DNA of 18,088 bases, from contig CBDUNM010000107.1 in the NCBI GenBank assembly GCA_965368585.1, forward strand, positions 1 to 18,088, written 5' to 3'. This document shows positions 6,521 to 14,985 of the stretch, piece by piece. The DNA comes from JARRQB01 sp965368585. GTDB lineage: Bacteria > Pseudomonadota > Gammaproteobacteria > Chromatiales > Chromatiaceae. The notes under the pieces were generated by a model that was given only the letters and a program-made list of their open reading frames with translations, had not been told where the DNA came from and did no database searches. Both the position numbers and the translations under genes were made by a program. Position 1 is the first letter of the stretch, and each line of letters starts with the position of its first letter.

Positions 6521-7987
6521 ATGTTGTGGCTGGGCCTGTACTTTCGTGATTTGCCCCTGGAGGTGTATGCCCGCGGTCAGCAGGGTGCGCAGCCGTTGCT
6601 GATCAGTGAGTATCGTGACGGTTGTGAGCGCGTGTGCCGCTGTTCGGCACCGGCCACGGCGGCAGGGATTCGCCCCGGCATGTCGCTGGCGGCGGCGCTG
6701 GCGTTGCAGGCCAATCTTACGGTCCGGCCGCGAGATCCCCGACGTGAACAGCAGGCGCTGGAGGGACTGGCGCGTTGGGCGTACCAGTTCAGTTCGCGCA
6801 TCCATCTCGAGCTGCGCTGCCTGCTGCTGGAGGTCGGTGCCAGCTTGCGCCTGTTTGGCGGGTTGCAGCGACTGCTGGCGCGCCTGGAGCGCGAACTGCC
6901 GGGCCTGGGGTTTCGGGCGCAGTTGGCCAGCGCGCCCACCGCGGCGGGTGCTGCGTTGTTGGCGCGGGCGCGCCCGGGAGCGAGCGCGGCGGATCTGGAG
7001 CGGTTGCGCGAACAGATCGCCGCTATCCCGCTGATGCAATTTACCCGGGCGCGAGCGGCGCGCGAGCTGGTGAAGGGCGTCGGGCTGGATACGCTGGGTG
7101 ATTGTCTGGCCCTGCCGCGGCCGGAACTGGCGCGGCGCATCGGCCCGGCCCTGGGTCAGGCGCTGGCAAAGCTGCTCGGTCAGGTGCCGGATCCGCGTCC
7201 GCTGTGGCAGCCGCCGGCGGTCTTCGAGGAGCGGCTCGAACTGCTCGGCGAGATCACCACGGCGTCTGCCCTGGTGTTCCCGGCGCGGCGCCTGATGTTG
7301 TCACTGAGCGGGTTTCTGCGGGGTCATGGCGGCGGCACTCAGACCCTGCTGTGGCGCCTGGAACACCGGGACGCACCGGACAGCCGCTTTTCGCTGGGCT
7401 TGCTCGAACCCAGCCGGGATCCGGATCATATGCTGGATCTGCTGCGCGAGCGCAGCGAGCGTCTGCAGCTCGCGGCACCGGTGGTGGCGATCGGTTTACA
7501 GGTCACCGAGTGGTCCCCCTACGCGGAATGTTCGGCTGACCTGTTCGGCGACGGCCAGGTATTGGAGAAGGGGCTGCTGGAACGGCTGCGCAATCGCTTG
7601 GGGGAGGCAGCGGTACAGGGGCTGCAATCTCGACCCGATCACCGGCCCGAGTGTGCCTGGCGGTTATGTCCCCCGGGGCAGGAGGACAGGGGGGTGGCGG
7701 AGGGGGATGCCGATGCAGACCACTCGGCGCAGCACAGGTACACCCGCGCACTGCGTCCCCTGTGGTTGTTGAAGCAGCCGCGGCCGCTGCGCGCGACGGC
7801 CGGTTGTCCGAGCTACGGCGGGCCGCTGCAATTGATCCGCCCAGCGGAACGGATCGAAGCGGGGTGGTGGAACGATGCGGACGTGGCACGTGACTACTAT
7901 GTGGCCCTCAGCCCGGCGGGTGAGCGCTTATGGATATATCGCGATCGACGGGCAGACCGCTGGTATTTGCACGGTTTGCTGGACTGA
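6521..7987 (+). CDS. imuB: ImuB, catalytically inactive Y-family polymerase-like protein
   Basis: I start at the ATG at 6521 (MLWLGLYFRDLPLEVYAR), the standard ImuB N-terminus; the frame is open upstream to a GTG at 6383, but those 46 residues look non-coding. The resulting protein has 488 residues, normal for ImuB. It keeps the Y-family fold (SLRLFGG, the RAxxFTRARAARELVKGVGL-like helix-hairpin-helix region) but lacks the catalytic acidic residues: the first motif is LYF instead of DxD and the second reads LEVGASL instead of SxDE. ImuB bridges the beta clamp, ImuA and DnaE2. A weak clamp-binding motif, ADLFGD, lies at residues 339-344, without the usual glutamine. The C-terminal ERIEAGWWNDADVARDYY segment is typical. 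Identity is firm. Confidence 0.9.
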   Translation: MLWLGLYFRDLPLEVYARGQQGAQPLLISEYRDGCERVCRCSAPATAAGIRPGMSLAAALALQANLTVRPRDPRREQQALEGLARWAYQFSSRIHLELRCLLLEVGASLRLFGGLQRLLARLERELPGLGFRAQLASAPTAAGAALLARARPGASAADLERLREQIAAIPLMQFTRARAARELVKGVGLDTLGDCLALPRPELARRIGPALGQALAKLLGQVPDPRPLWQPPAVFEERLELLGEITTASALVFPARRLMLSLSGFLRGHGGGTQTLLWRLEHRDAPDSRFSLGLLEPSRDPDHMLDLLRERSERLQLAAPVVAIGLQVTEWSPYAECSADLFGDGQVLEKGLLERLRNRLGEAAVQGLQSRPDHRPECAWRLCPPGQEDRGVAEGDADADHSAQHRYTRALRPLWLLKQPRPLRATAGCPSYGGPLQLIRPAERIEAGWWNDADVARDYYVALSPAGERLWIYRDRRADRWYLHGLLD

Positions 7988-8141
7988 GCGCCTGGCGCAC
8001 CGGTGAGCGATAGAGCCTTGGTCACTATGGCAGCCGCTCGTCTTATCGAGAAGCCGAATACCTGTCAACGCAGAAACATTCGTCCAAGCGGTAAATGTGT
8101 TAAAAATGGCGCCTGGATGCTGGCAGCTGGCCGCTCGTTTG

Positions 8142-8828
8142 ATGATGAAATTTCTACGCCGTTGGCTGTTGCGGTTGTTCGCGTTGTTTTTGGCAACGAG
8201 CCTGCTGTCGGTGCTGTCGCTGCGTTGGATTCCGCCGGTCACTTCCGCCGTCATACTCCAGCGCATGCTGGAAGAGGGTGCGGCCCAGGATTACGACTGG
8301 GTATCGCTCGATGCAATCGCGCTCGAGGCGGCGTTGGCCGTCGTCGCCGCGGAAGATCAAAAATTTCCCGAACATTCGGGATTCGATTTTGCAGCCATCG
8401 AGGACGCCGTACTCGATCGTCTTGCGGGAGAAAGACTTCGCGGTGCCAGTACCCTGACGCAGCAGGTCGCGCGCAACCTGTTTCTCTGGCAGGGGCGCAG
8501 TTTCGCGCGCAAAGCACTGGAGGCTTGGTTTACCGCCTTGATCGAGTGGCTGTGGCCGAAGCGGCGGATCCTGGAGGTGTATCTCAATATCGCGGAAATG
8601 GGCGAACGCACCTTCGGTGTCGGCCCGGCAAGCCGCCGTTTCTTCGATCGCGAGCCGGCCGCTCTGACGCGGCCGCAGGCGGCATTGCTGGCCGCCGTGT
8701 TGCCGAATCCGGTTCGCCTGCGAGTTGACCGTCCTTCAGATTACGTGCGCCAGCGCCAGACCTGGATACTGCAACAAATGAGCCGCTTGGGGGGCGTCGG
8801 GTATCTGGACGGGGTGTTGCGGCGATAG
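8142..8828 (+). CDS. mtgA: Monofunctional biosynthetic peptidoglycan transglycosylase
   Basis: This GT51 glycosyltransferase polymerises lipid II into glycan strands at the inner membrane. The N-terminal membrane anchor is LLRLFALFLATSLLSVL. The catalytic Glu71 lies in AVVAAEDQKFPEH; the family signature RGASTLTQQVARNLFLW and the second conserved motif EVYLNIAEMGERTFGV follow, with AALLAAVLPNP near the end. The length (228 residues) is close to E. coli MtgA. The frame is open upstream, with alternative starts at 8097 (GTG) and 8106 (ATG); I prefer the MMKFLRRW start at 8142, though no strong ribosome site marks it. It converges with the MaoC-like gene, 15 bp away. Function is nearly certain. 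Confidence 0.93.
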   Translation: MMKFLRRWLLRLFALFLATSLLSVLSLRWIPPVTSAVILQRMLEEGAAQDYDWVSLDAIALEAALAVVAAEDQKFPEHSGFDFAAIEDAVLDRLAGERLRGASTLTQQVARNLFLWQGRSFARKALEAWFTALIEWLWPKRRILEVYLNIAEMGERTFGVGPASRRFFDREPAALTRPQAALLAAVLPNPVRLRVDRPSDYVRQRQTWILQQMSRLGGVGYLDGVLRR

Positions 8829-8843
8829 CCGTGAATCGAGCGA

Positions 8844-9782
8844 CTACCCCTGCGATGCTCGATACATTGCATGCAGCGGCGCCATCACCACGTTGGCGCG
8901 CAGCAGTATCTGATGACCTTGTACCACGCCGAGGCAGCGGTACAGCTGCTGTTCAATCGCCACCGTACCCAGCCCTTTGGTGGGGGGCGCCTGAATGGGG
9001 CCTTCGACCAGCAGGTGCAGTCGGTCGTTGCTGCGCAGTCTGTTCTGCAGACGGCGATCGACCGAAATCTGATGACTGGTGTAGACCATCGGGTCGTGCT
9101 CGAAGTCGTAGCCCTCTTTCCAGGCCTTTTCCAGCAAGGCGCACGACAACAGGGCCGCCGTGAACATGGGCGGGAAGGACACCCGTTCTTCGAGTTCGTC
9201 GAAATATTCGTGCTGGTCCGCCAGTCCGGCCAATGCGAAATTTTTACCATTGCTGGTATTGAGAAACTTGCGCTTGAGAAAGTAGGGGCTGCCGGGTATC
9301 GGTATACGATCGGGGAGCCGGTCGAGTTGCGGCAGGCCGTGCAGCGTCGCGTCGGGGAGAAAGCGCGGTTCTTTGGACTCGCTTTGCGTACCCAGCAGGA
9401 TCAGATCGCCGGAGTACTTGCGAACGATGACCCGATTGGACAGGCCGCCGCCCCGGTCGGTCTGGTCCAGGGTGTTTCGGACGTCGACTTCGAAGATGTC
9501 GCCCGGCCGCAGGGCGCCCGTGAACTTGAAATCATAGTTGCTGAAATGAAGGCCGCATCCGGCCACTTTTTCTGCTTCCAGGGGCGACTGTCGGCGCAGC
9601 TGGATCAGGTGGCTGACGAGAAACTCCGTTTGAAACCCCAAGGCAATGGTGGACCTGAAAGGGTTGCCCTCGATGCGCTGCCAGCGTTGCGGATCGTGAA
9701 AGGGATTGAAATCGTCCGTGGTGTTGCGCGCGACGTCGATGTGGAGTTGATCGAAACGATAGGTCTGATTGTCAGTTGTCAT
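8844..9782 (-). CDS. MaoC-like double hot-dog domain protein
   Basis: The 312-residue protein begins with a stretch typical of MaoC/R-hydratase hot-dog folds: ARNTTDDFNPFHDPQRW, where the Asp/Asn/His set occupies the place of the hydratase catalytic residues, followed by STIALGFQTEFLVSHLI. The middle has HFSNYDFKFTGALRPGDIFE, the usual hot-dog beta-sheet segment with 'RPGD'. A second, more diverged copy seems to make up the C-terminal half (PPMFTAALLSCALLEKAW, then strands to the end). The likely activity is on an acyl-CoA or acyl-carrier thioester, but substrate and role are unknown. It lies 69 bp downstream of the amylosucrase gene on the same strand, so co-transcription with the sucrose genes is possible. 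Confidence 0.65.
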   Translation of the reverse strand: MTTDNQTYRFDQLHIDVARNTTDDFNPFHDPQRWQRIEGNPFRSTIALGFQTEFLVSHLIQLRRQSPLEAEKVAGCGLHFSNYDFKFTGALRPGDIFEVDVRNTLDQTDRGGGLSNRVIVRKYSGDLILLGTQSESKEPRFLPDATLHGLPQLDRLPDRIPIPGSPYFLKRKFLNTSNGKNFALAGLADQHEYFDELEERVSFPPMFTAALLSCALLEKAWKEGYDFEHDPMVYTSHQISVDRRLQNRLRSNDRLHLLVEGPIQAPPTKGLGTVAIEQQLYRCLGVVQGHQILLRANVVMAPLHAMYRASQG

Positions 9783-9851
9783 CCTGGGGCCGGCTACAGA
9801 GGGTCATCAACTTTGTAGCGGCCACGCCGGTGGTGAACTGAAGGCAGCAGG

Positions 9852-11825
9852 TCAGGCGATCGCCATGGCCTGGCGATCGGTCAACCAGTAAAACCGATAG
9901 GGGGGAATCACCAGTTGCTCCTTGAACAGGGCGGGTGATTCGCCGCTGGCGAGGTCCTGCAGTTGCTGGTAGTGAAACGGGCTGCGATTACCGAGACGGT
10001 TGAGGTCCAGGTGCTGCGGTTTGGCGTCAAAATTGGCGGCGACCAGAACCCCGCCGTCCGCTCGTCTGGGGTGATTGCGCAGAAAGACAAACAGGTGCTT
10101 ATTGTCCACCGTCAACAGTTCGCGATTGTTGAAGTCGGCAAACGAGTCGATGGTTTTACGTCCCGCGATGATTTTTTTCAGGCCGTCGAAGATGCGCTGC
10201 TCCACCGTACCGGGCTGATGTCGGCGCTCGCATTGTTGCCAATCGATGCGCGGGCGGTGCAGCCAGCGTGTATCGCCCGCTTTGCGTACGTCATCGAGGA
10301 AACTGCAGTCGTTGAGCGTGCCGATTTCATCGCCGTAGTAGAGCAACGGTATGCCGCCGAATGAAAGTATCACGCCGTGCAACAGCAAAATCAGTTTTAT
10401 GGCCCGGCTTATGGCGACCTCGTCGCCGCGTTGCAGCGCGGCGTCGAGGCCGACCAGGGAGGCGAGCGATCCTGAAACGCGTGCGTCTCCGGTTTTCACG
10501 TTGCGACCGAACGGTTGACCGCGCGCGTCCGAATTGGCATACGCACCGGTCAGGTAGTCCAACAGGAATTGACGGTGGGCGAGCGGCTCGTACCCGGCGC
10601 GTATGATATCCGCGTTGTCGAAGCCGAGGCCGATATCGTCGTGGCATCGCACGTAGTTCAGCCAGGTGGCGCGGTCGAGCTTGGTCGGAAGGCTGCGTAT
10701 ACCCTGGTTCAACAGCTTGGCGTTCTTGGTGGCGACAGCGTCCCATAACAGGGCCATAAAGGTGGCGTTATAGGCGATCTCGCATTCCTTGGCGATCACC
10801 GCGTCTTCGCCAAAGTACTTGGTGATTTCCAGTGGTGCGACGATGGCTTCGGCAATAAACAGTACACCCGGTGCGGTTACCTGGCAGCAGTCCTTCATCA
10901 ATTGCAGTAACAGGTGCGCTTCGCGTTCGTTTTGACAAACGGTCCCGATCTTCTTCCACAGAAACGCGACGGCATCCAGGCGCACGATGTCGGCGCCCTG
11001 GTTGGCCCAGAACAGGATGACGTCGACCATTTCGGTAAAGACCGCTGGATTGCTGTAATTCAAGTCCCATTGATAGCTGTTGAAGACGGTCATCACCCAC
11101 TTGCCCATGGCCTCATCCCAGGTAAAGTTGCCGGGCGAGGTTTCCGGAAAGATTTCGGGCATGCTTTCCTCAAACATGTCCGGCACGTCGCGATCGGGGA
11201 ATACGTAGTAGTAGTCCTGAAACTTCTTCTGCCCTTGGCGCGCATTTGCCGCCCATGGATGCTCGTCGGAGGTGTGGTTGACGACGACATCGAGCGTCAG
11301 CAGCATATCGCGTTCGCGCATGGATGCCGATAGCGCCCGTAGCGTTTCGAGGCTGCCGATGCGGGGGTCGATATTGCGAAAATCGCTCACGGCGTACCCG
11401 CCGTCACTGGCGCCTTCCGGGCAGACCATCATCGGCATGATATGGACCATGTTGATGCCAAGCTCCCGCAGGTAGGGCAGCTTTTCGTCGACGCCGCGCA
11501 GATCGCCGGCAAAGCCGTCGGCGTACAGCGCCATGCCGACCCATTTCTGGCTGAGAAACCAGTCGTGATCCTGTTCCCTGGCCTTGTCGATGTCTTCCAG
11601 TTCCGGCGATCGTTGGATATAGCGGCTCGCCATGATCTCGACCAGGTGAACCATCTGCTGATGGAAATCATCGCGATGCCCGTAGAGCTGGTGAAACAAC
11701 GAATGAATGGCGTAGAAATTCGCCCCCAACCGCGTATAGAAATAGCGGATATCGCGCCGACGGATTTCGGGCTTCAGTTCGTCAAGAATCTCGTTGAGCA
11801 GGGAGTGTGAGATCTGTTCGTACAT
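9852..11825 (-). CDS. ams: Amylosucrase (GH13 subfamily 4)
   Basis: From the ATG at 11825 (MYEQISHSLLNEIL) the protein has 657 residues, close to the roughly 630 of Neisseria polysaccharea amylosucrase, and similarity runs along the whole length. Landmarks: CPEGASDGGYAVSDFR near 135-150, FNSYQWDLNYSNP near 250, the nucleophile Asp284 in VRLDAVAF, the acid/base Glu326 in FIAEAIV, and His395-Asp396 in RCHDDIG. Amylosucrase splits sucrose and transfers glucose to an alpha-glucan, releasing fructose; related members can act more as sucrose hydrolases. The frame is open further upstream to about 12194, but that part overlaps the end of the sucrose-phosphate synthase gene and looks non-coding. No strong ribosome site precedes 11825. 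With the synthase upstream it forms a make-and-use sucrose pair. Confidence 0.9.
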   Translation of the reverse strand: MYEQISHSLLNEILDELKPEIRRRDIRYFYTRLGANFYAIHSLFHQLYGHRDDFHQQMVHLVEIMASRYIQRSPELEDIDKAREQDHDWFLSQKWVGMALYADGFAGDLRGVDEKLPYLRELGINMVHIMPMMVCPEGASDGGYAVSDFRNIDPRIGSLETLRALSASMRERDMLLTLDVVVNHTSDEHPWAANARQGQKKFQDYYYVFPDRDVPDMFEESMPEIFPETSPGNFTWDEAMGKWVMTVFNSYQWDLNYSNPAVFTEMVDVILFWANQGADIVRLDAVAFLWKKIGTVCQNEREAHLLLQLMKDCCQVTAPGVLFIAEAIVAPLEITKYFGEDAVIAKECEIAYNATFMALLWDAVATKNAKLLNQGIRSLPTKLDRATWLNYVRCHDDIGLGFDNADIIRAGYEPLAHRQFLLDYLTGAYANSDARGQPFGRNVKTGDARVSGSLASLVGLDAALQRGDEVAISRAIKLILLLHGVILSFGGIPLLYYGDEIGTLNDCSFLDDVRKAGDTRWLHRPRIDWQQCERRHQPGTVEQRIFDGLKKIIAGRKTIDSFADFNNRELLTVDNKHLFVFLRNHPRRADGGVLVAANFDAKPQHLDLNRLGNRSPFHYQQLQDLASGESPALFKEQLVIPPYRFYWLTDRQAMAIA

Positions 11826-12054
11826 ACTTATATTCGTGCTTTGTTGTTCGAATCGTCTGTTCGCAAACAGTACAGGAAACCACCGGTCAGGCGCGGCATG
11901 GCCGCGCTGAGTCACCGGTGAGGTGGCGTATACTTCAGTCGTTCGTCGTGGTTGCGCCGATGGGCCGGCCATCCCGCGGGAGTAGTTTCCCGCGCCGACC
12001 GCGTGCGCAAAATCGGCTACCCGAGATCGGCCCCCGGCAGCGCTCGCGACCCGC

Positions 12055-14244
12055 TCATGCGTCCGCGACCTTTTCCGGGACGTGGCAGGTGTCGAAGAAG
12101 TCATAGTGGTCCAACGCTTCGAGTATGCCGCCCGCGCCGGGCGCCTTGGCGAAGTATATCTGATCAATATCGGCAAGCTGGGACAGTTCTTCATCGTGCC
12201 GGTTGCCGACGACCACGGCGAGAGTGTTGCCGCGCATCATGTCCTCATCCGCACCGGAACCGCCGGCGACCAGGATGTGCTCCAGCGGGATCGCCCAGGT
12301 CGCGGCCATATAGCGCAGGGCCAGGCCCTTGGACGCGCGAATCGGCAGGACGTCCAGGAACTGGCCGAACGATAGGATCACATTGACGGCTTGTTCCTCG
12401 TGTGCCAGCAGTTGGTTTATCTCGTCGAGACTGGGCGCTATCTTTGGATCGATGAAGTAGCTGATCTTAAAGCGGCTTTGTTGTTTTTTCTCCTGCAGGA
12501 TAAGTCCCGGCAGTGCGTCGAGCACGCGCCGGACGACCTGCGGTGTCCATTGCTTTTCGATGTGGCGCTTCCAGGCGGTGTCTTCGGTCAGTTTGGGGGC
12601 GTAGTGAATCTCGGTGCCGCTGCTTGTGATCAGGATATCCGGCTCGGGTATCTCGTGCGCCTTCATGACCTTCAGCGCCGAATCGAGTCGTCTGCCCGTG
12701 GCTATGCCGAACGAGGCGCACTTGCGGTTGGCGCGTATCACTTCGAGCAGTACCGGCAGGTATTCGGGATCGGCGAGCAGATTCTGGTCCAGATCGGTGA
12801 AGATGGCACGGTCGTGGTAGAGCATCGGCCGCCGAACGCTGGGTGCACGAACCAGGGGGGCGGTGGTGTGCTCGATAATGGGGTGAATCATCTCCAGGTA
12901 GCTTTGCGCGTGGGCGTCCCACGAGTAGTGTTCGCGGACCCCGCATAGGCCCTGGCTGGAGCGTTGTTGCCACAATTCCCAATCCGACAGCACGTTCTTG
13001 ATGCCCTTGGCGATATCTTCCGCATCCAGGGGGTTGATCAGGACGCCGTTTTTACAGTTGTGAATGATGTCGCGCGGTCCGCCGTCCTCGGTAGCGGCGA
13101 TCGGCAGGCCGCTGGCGGCGGCTTCGATCAGGGTCAGGCCGAACGGCTCGGTCAGCGCCGGATTCACGAACACGCCGTGCGTCAGCGCAGCCAGACGGTA
13201 GATGAGCGGTACGTCTTCCGAATGATGGTGCTTCGGATAGGCGACATGACCATAGAGATCATAGCGATCGATACTCAACAGCAGGTCGGACAATACTTCC
13301 TGGGCGCCGCTGTCCAGGTCGTTGATATCATCCCGATTGCCCGCCACGATCACCAGGTTCGCGGTGTCCTGTAATTCCTTGTCTTCACCGTAGGCTGTCA
13401 CCAGGGCGCCGATGTTCTTGCGCGTGTCGGGACGGGACAAAGCGAGAATCATGGGTTTTTCCGTTTCTTTGAGAAAGCGGTTGATTTCGCCCGCAATCGC
13501 GGTTTGCCACTCGCCGCCTTCCGGCGGATGGAAGCGCGTGAGATCCGTGCCGGGAGGAATAACGTACATTCGGTCCGGTTGGTAGTAGTCGTAGAGTTCG
13601 TACTGTTCCTCGATTTCCTGGCTGGTGCTGGTGATCACCCGTTCCGCCGAAGCGAGGGTCATCTCTTCCGCGTGGACGCGCCGCTCCATGTTGTAGCGTT
13701 CTTCCACCTGCTCGGTATTCAATCCTGAAGCAAGCAGTCGGCGCCGTTTGACCCGCCCCAGGGAGTGGCCCGTGTGAATCAGCGGGACGCCCAACACGTG
13801 AGCGATCCGACTGCCGACGTAGCCGCCGTCCGCGTAATGACTGTGTAAAAGGTCGGGCAAGCGGTCTTGCTTGCGAAGAAAGTCGATCGCGTTGTCGACA
13901 AAAGCGTCGAGGTGATCCCAAAGCGCTTCTTTGGGTATGTAACCGCGCGGCCCGGCTTCGATACGGATGATTCTCCCGCCGTTTCCGAGCGCTTCGATCG
14001 GTGCTGCGTAGTCTTTGCTGACGGCGGGGTCTTCGACTCTGCGCGTCATCAGGTCCACTTTCGAGACGCCGGGCTGGGCGGTCAATGCATTAGCCAACTC
14101 CACGACATACTTTGTCTGGCCGCCGGTATCGGCGTCGCGCCCCAGTTCCAGCCGGTCCTTGCGTATCAGGCCGTGAATGCTGATCAGGCACAGGTACAGG
14201 TCTTCGTGCGATTGCTGCTTCGCGGTTTCTTTGCTCAATGTCAC
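12055..14244 (-). CDS. sps: Sucrose-phosphate synthase with C-terminal HAD (SPP-like) domain
   Basis: The 729-residue protein makes sucrose 6-phosphate from UDP- (or ADP-)glucose and fructose 6-phosphate. Residues 15-455 are a GT4 glycosyltransferase of the SPS type: LGRDADTGGQTKYVVELA at 35-52, HSHYADGGY near 135, TGHSLGR at 158-164, SRPDTRKN at 270-277, and the EPFGLTLIEAAASGLP donor-site motif from Glu366. Residues about 475-720 are a phosphatase-like HAD domain with FTDLDQN (Asp484, Asp486), ATGRR, ASKG and GGSGADED; compared with active sucrose-phosphate phosphatases, the Thr of motif I is Asn488 and the first Asp of motif IV is Gly662. The start is GTG 14244 or, with better spacing to GAGG, TTG 14238. 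Amylosucrase lies 229 bp downstream. Confidence 0.92.
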   Translation of the reverse strand: MTLSKETAKQQSHEDLYLCLISIHGLIRKDRLELGRDADTGGQTKYVVELANALTAQPGVSKVDLMTRRVEDPAVSKDYAAPIEALGNGGRIIRIEAGPRGYIPKEALWDHLDAFVDNAIDFLRKQDRLPDLLHSHYADGGYVGSRIAHVLGVPLIHTGHSLGRVKRRRLLASGLNTEQVEERYNMERRVHAEEMTLASAERVITSTSQEIEEQYELYDYYQPDRMYVIPPGTDLTRFHPPEGGEWQTAIAGEINRFLKETEKPMILALSRPDTRKNIGALVTAYGEDKELQDTANLVIVAGNRDDINDLDSGAQEVLSDLLLSIDRYDLYGHVAYPKHHHSEDVPLIYRLAALTHGVFVNPALTEPFGLTLIEAAASGLPIAATEDGGPRDIIHNCKNGVLINPLDAEDIAKGIKNVLSDWELWQQRSSQGLCGVREHYSWDAHAQSYLEMIHPIIEHTTAPLVRAPSVRRPMLYHDRAIFTDLDQNLLADPEYLPVLLEVIRANRKCASFGIATGRRLDSALKVMKAHEIPEPDILITSSGTEIHYAPKLTEDTAWKRHIEKQWTPQVVRRVLDALPGLILQEKKQQSRFKISYFIDPKIAPSLDEINQLLAHEEQAVNVILSFGQFLDVLPIRASKGLALRYMAATWAIPLEHILVAGGSGADEDMMRGNTLAVVVGNRHDEELSQLADIDQIYFAKAPGAGGILEALDHYDFFDTCHVPEKVADA

Positions 14245-14267
14245 CCTCGCTTGCTTTATCGTTACCG

Positions 14268-14301
14268 CCTGATTCTAACCAGCGCAAGAAAATAAATCAG
14301 G
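14268..14301. promoter_or_regulatory. Inverted repeat and possible promoter upstream of sucrose-phosphate synthase
   Basis: The arms CCTGATT (14268-14274) and AATCAGG (14295-14301) face each other across 20 bp. On the minus strand a TAGAAT sequence (14277-14272) sits inside and would make a good -10 element, giving a transcript start about 20 bases before the synthase start codon; no good -35 element is seen. The arrangement could be an operator over the promoter, for example for osmotic control, but that is inference. Confidence 0.3.
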
Positions 14302-14436
14302 ATGGGCCGCTCATTTAGACCGTCCGGCAGGGGGCGCGTAGATAAATCGGCTTCCACCGCCACCCAGCGCCGTGCGCACGATGTCTGTTCCGAAATGAAG
14401 GGAACCGCGCTGGGCGCACCCGGCCGGCAAGGGCCT

Positions 14437-14456
14437 CGGGTGGGTCGGTCCACCCG
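14437..14456. terminator. Hairpin between the peptide gene and sps
   Basis: CGGGTGG and CCACCCG pair perfectly around a six-base loop. There is no T run, so intrinsic termination is uncertain. Together with the hairpin at 14472-14492 it could separate transcripts of the double-glycine peptide gene from the sucrose genes. Confidence 0.3.
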
Positions 14457-14471
14457 GGCTTTACGAATCCA

Positions 14472-14492
14472 CGGGAGGCTTTACGCCTCCCG
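14472..14492 (-). terminator. Strong hairpin just after the double-glycine peptide gene
   Basis: An 8-bp perfect stem (CGGGAGGC / GCCTCCCG) with a five-base loop starts two bases after the stop of the peptide gene on the minus strand. The position is right for a transcription end or a 3' RNA-protecting structure, though no clear T run follows. Confidence 0.5.
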
Positions 14493-14494
14493 GT

Positions 14495-14689
14495 TTACTT
14501 CGGTTTATAAAAAAAGGCGCCTTTGCCGCGAAACGGCCCTGGGGTACTGCTGGTCGCACCCGCTTGTGCCGCTGTACCGATGCCGAGAGAGTAGTACTGT
14601 CTCGCACTTCGCCCGCCGATGATCTCGGCCATCGCCTTGCGGTCGAGTTCCACGCTTTCGTCGAGATCGTTGATGCGTATCTTCGCCAT
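14495..14689 (-). CDS. Double-glycine leader peptide, candidate secreted peptide or RiPP precursor
   Basis: An ATG at 14689 has GGAG seven bases upstream, a clear ribosome site. The 64-residue product opens with MAKIRINDLDESVELDRKAM and continues AEIIGG, an N-terminal leader of the type that ends in Gly-Gly at residue 26 and is cut by C39-peptidase ABC exporters. The remaining 38 residues start RSARQYYSLGIG, are rich in Gly, Ala, Ser and Thr in the middle (GTAAQAGATSSTPGP), and end in the basic aromatic tail FRGKGAFFYKPK. There is no cysteine, so lanthionine or sactipeptide chemistry is unlikely. No exporter, maturation enzyme or immunity gene is visible within the window. A strong hairpin follows the stop. 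The leader type is recognised by pattern; product and role are unknown. Longer in-frame starts upstream exist but lack support. Confidence 0.6.
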   Translation of the reverse strand: MAKIRINDLDESVELDRKAMAEIIGGRSARQYYSLGIGTAAQAGATSSTPGPFRGKGAFFYKPK

Positions 14690-14985
14690 GGCCCTACTCC
14701 GGGTATCCTGTTGCTGAGATTTGCAAGTATAAACCCCCTTCACGCGCCTTGTTGCACGCCGTGCACGAAGTGCCAGGCTGACCAATAGCGGAGGTTCATG
14801 CGCGTGCGTTGAGTTGGTAACGCGCCCAGCGGGTGCGTCGGACTCGCCCGCGACATAAGTAGTTATGTATCTAATTGAAAAATATAATTTTATCTACGGG
14901 TTGCCGGGAAAGTGGTCAGCGTACGCGCGGCCAAAAAAACGCAGGCCCGAGTCTCCGTTCGGTGCTGCGCTTGGGTTCCTGGGTC
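14690..14985. other. Intergenic stretch upstream of the peptide gene
   Basis: No convincing gene is seen. On the minus strand a TATACT sequence about 45 bases before the peptide start could be a -10 element, without a good -35. An AT-rich patch at about 14850-14905 contrasts with the GC-rich surroundings and contains the small palindrome CATAAGTAGTTATG. Confidence 0.4.

Noticed and set aside
11826..12194. N-terminal extension of amylosucrase
   Set aside because: It would overlap the end of the sucrose-phosphate synthase gene and is arginine/serine-rich noise; the family N-terminus begins at about 11825.
14262..14453. Small minus-strand frame between the peptide gene and sps
   Set aside because: It overlaps hairpins and the likely sps promoter, has no ribosome site and no recognisable product.
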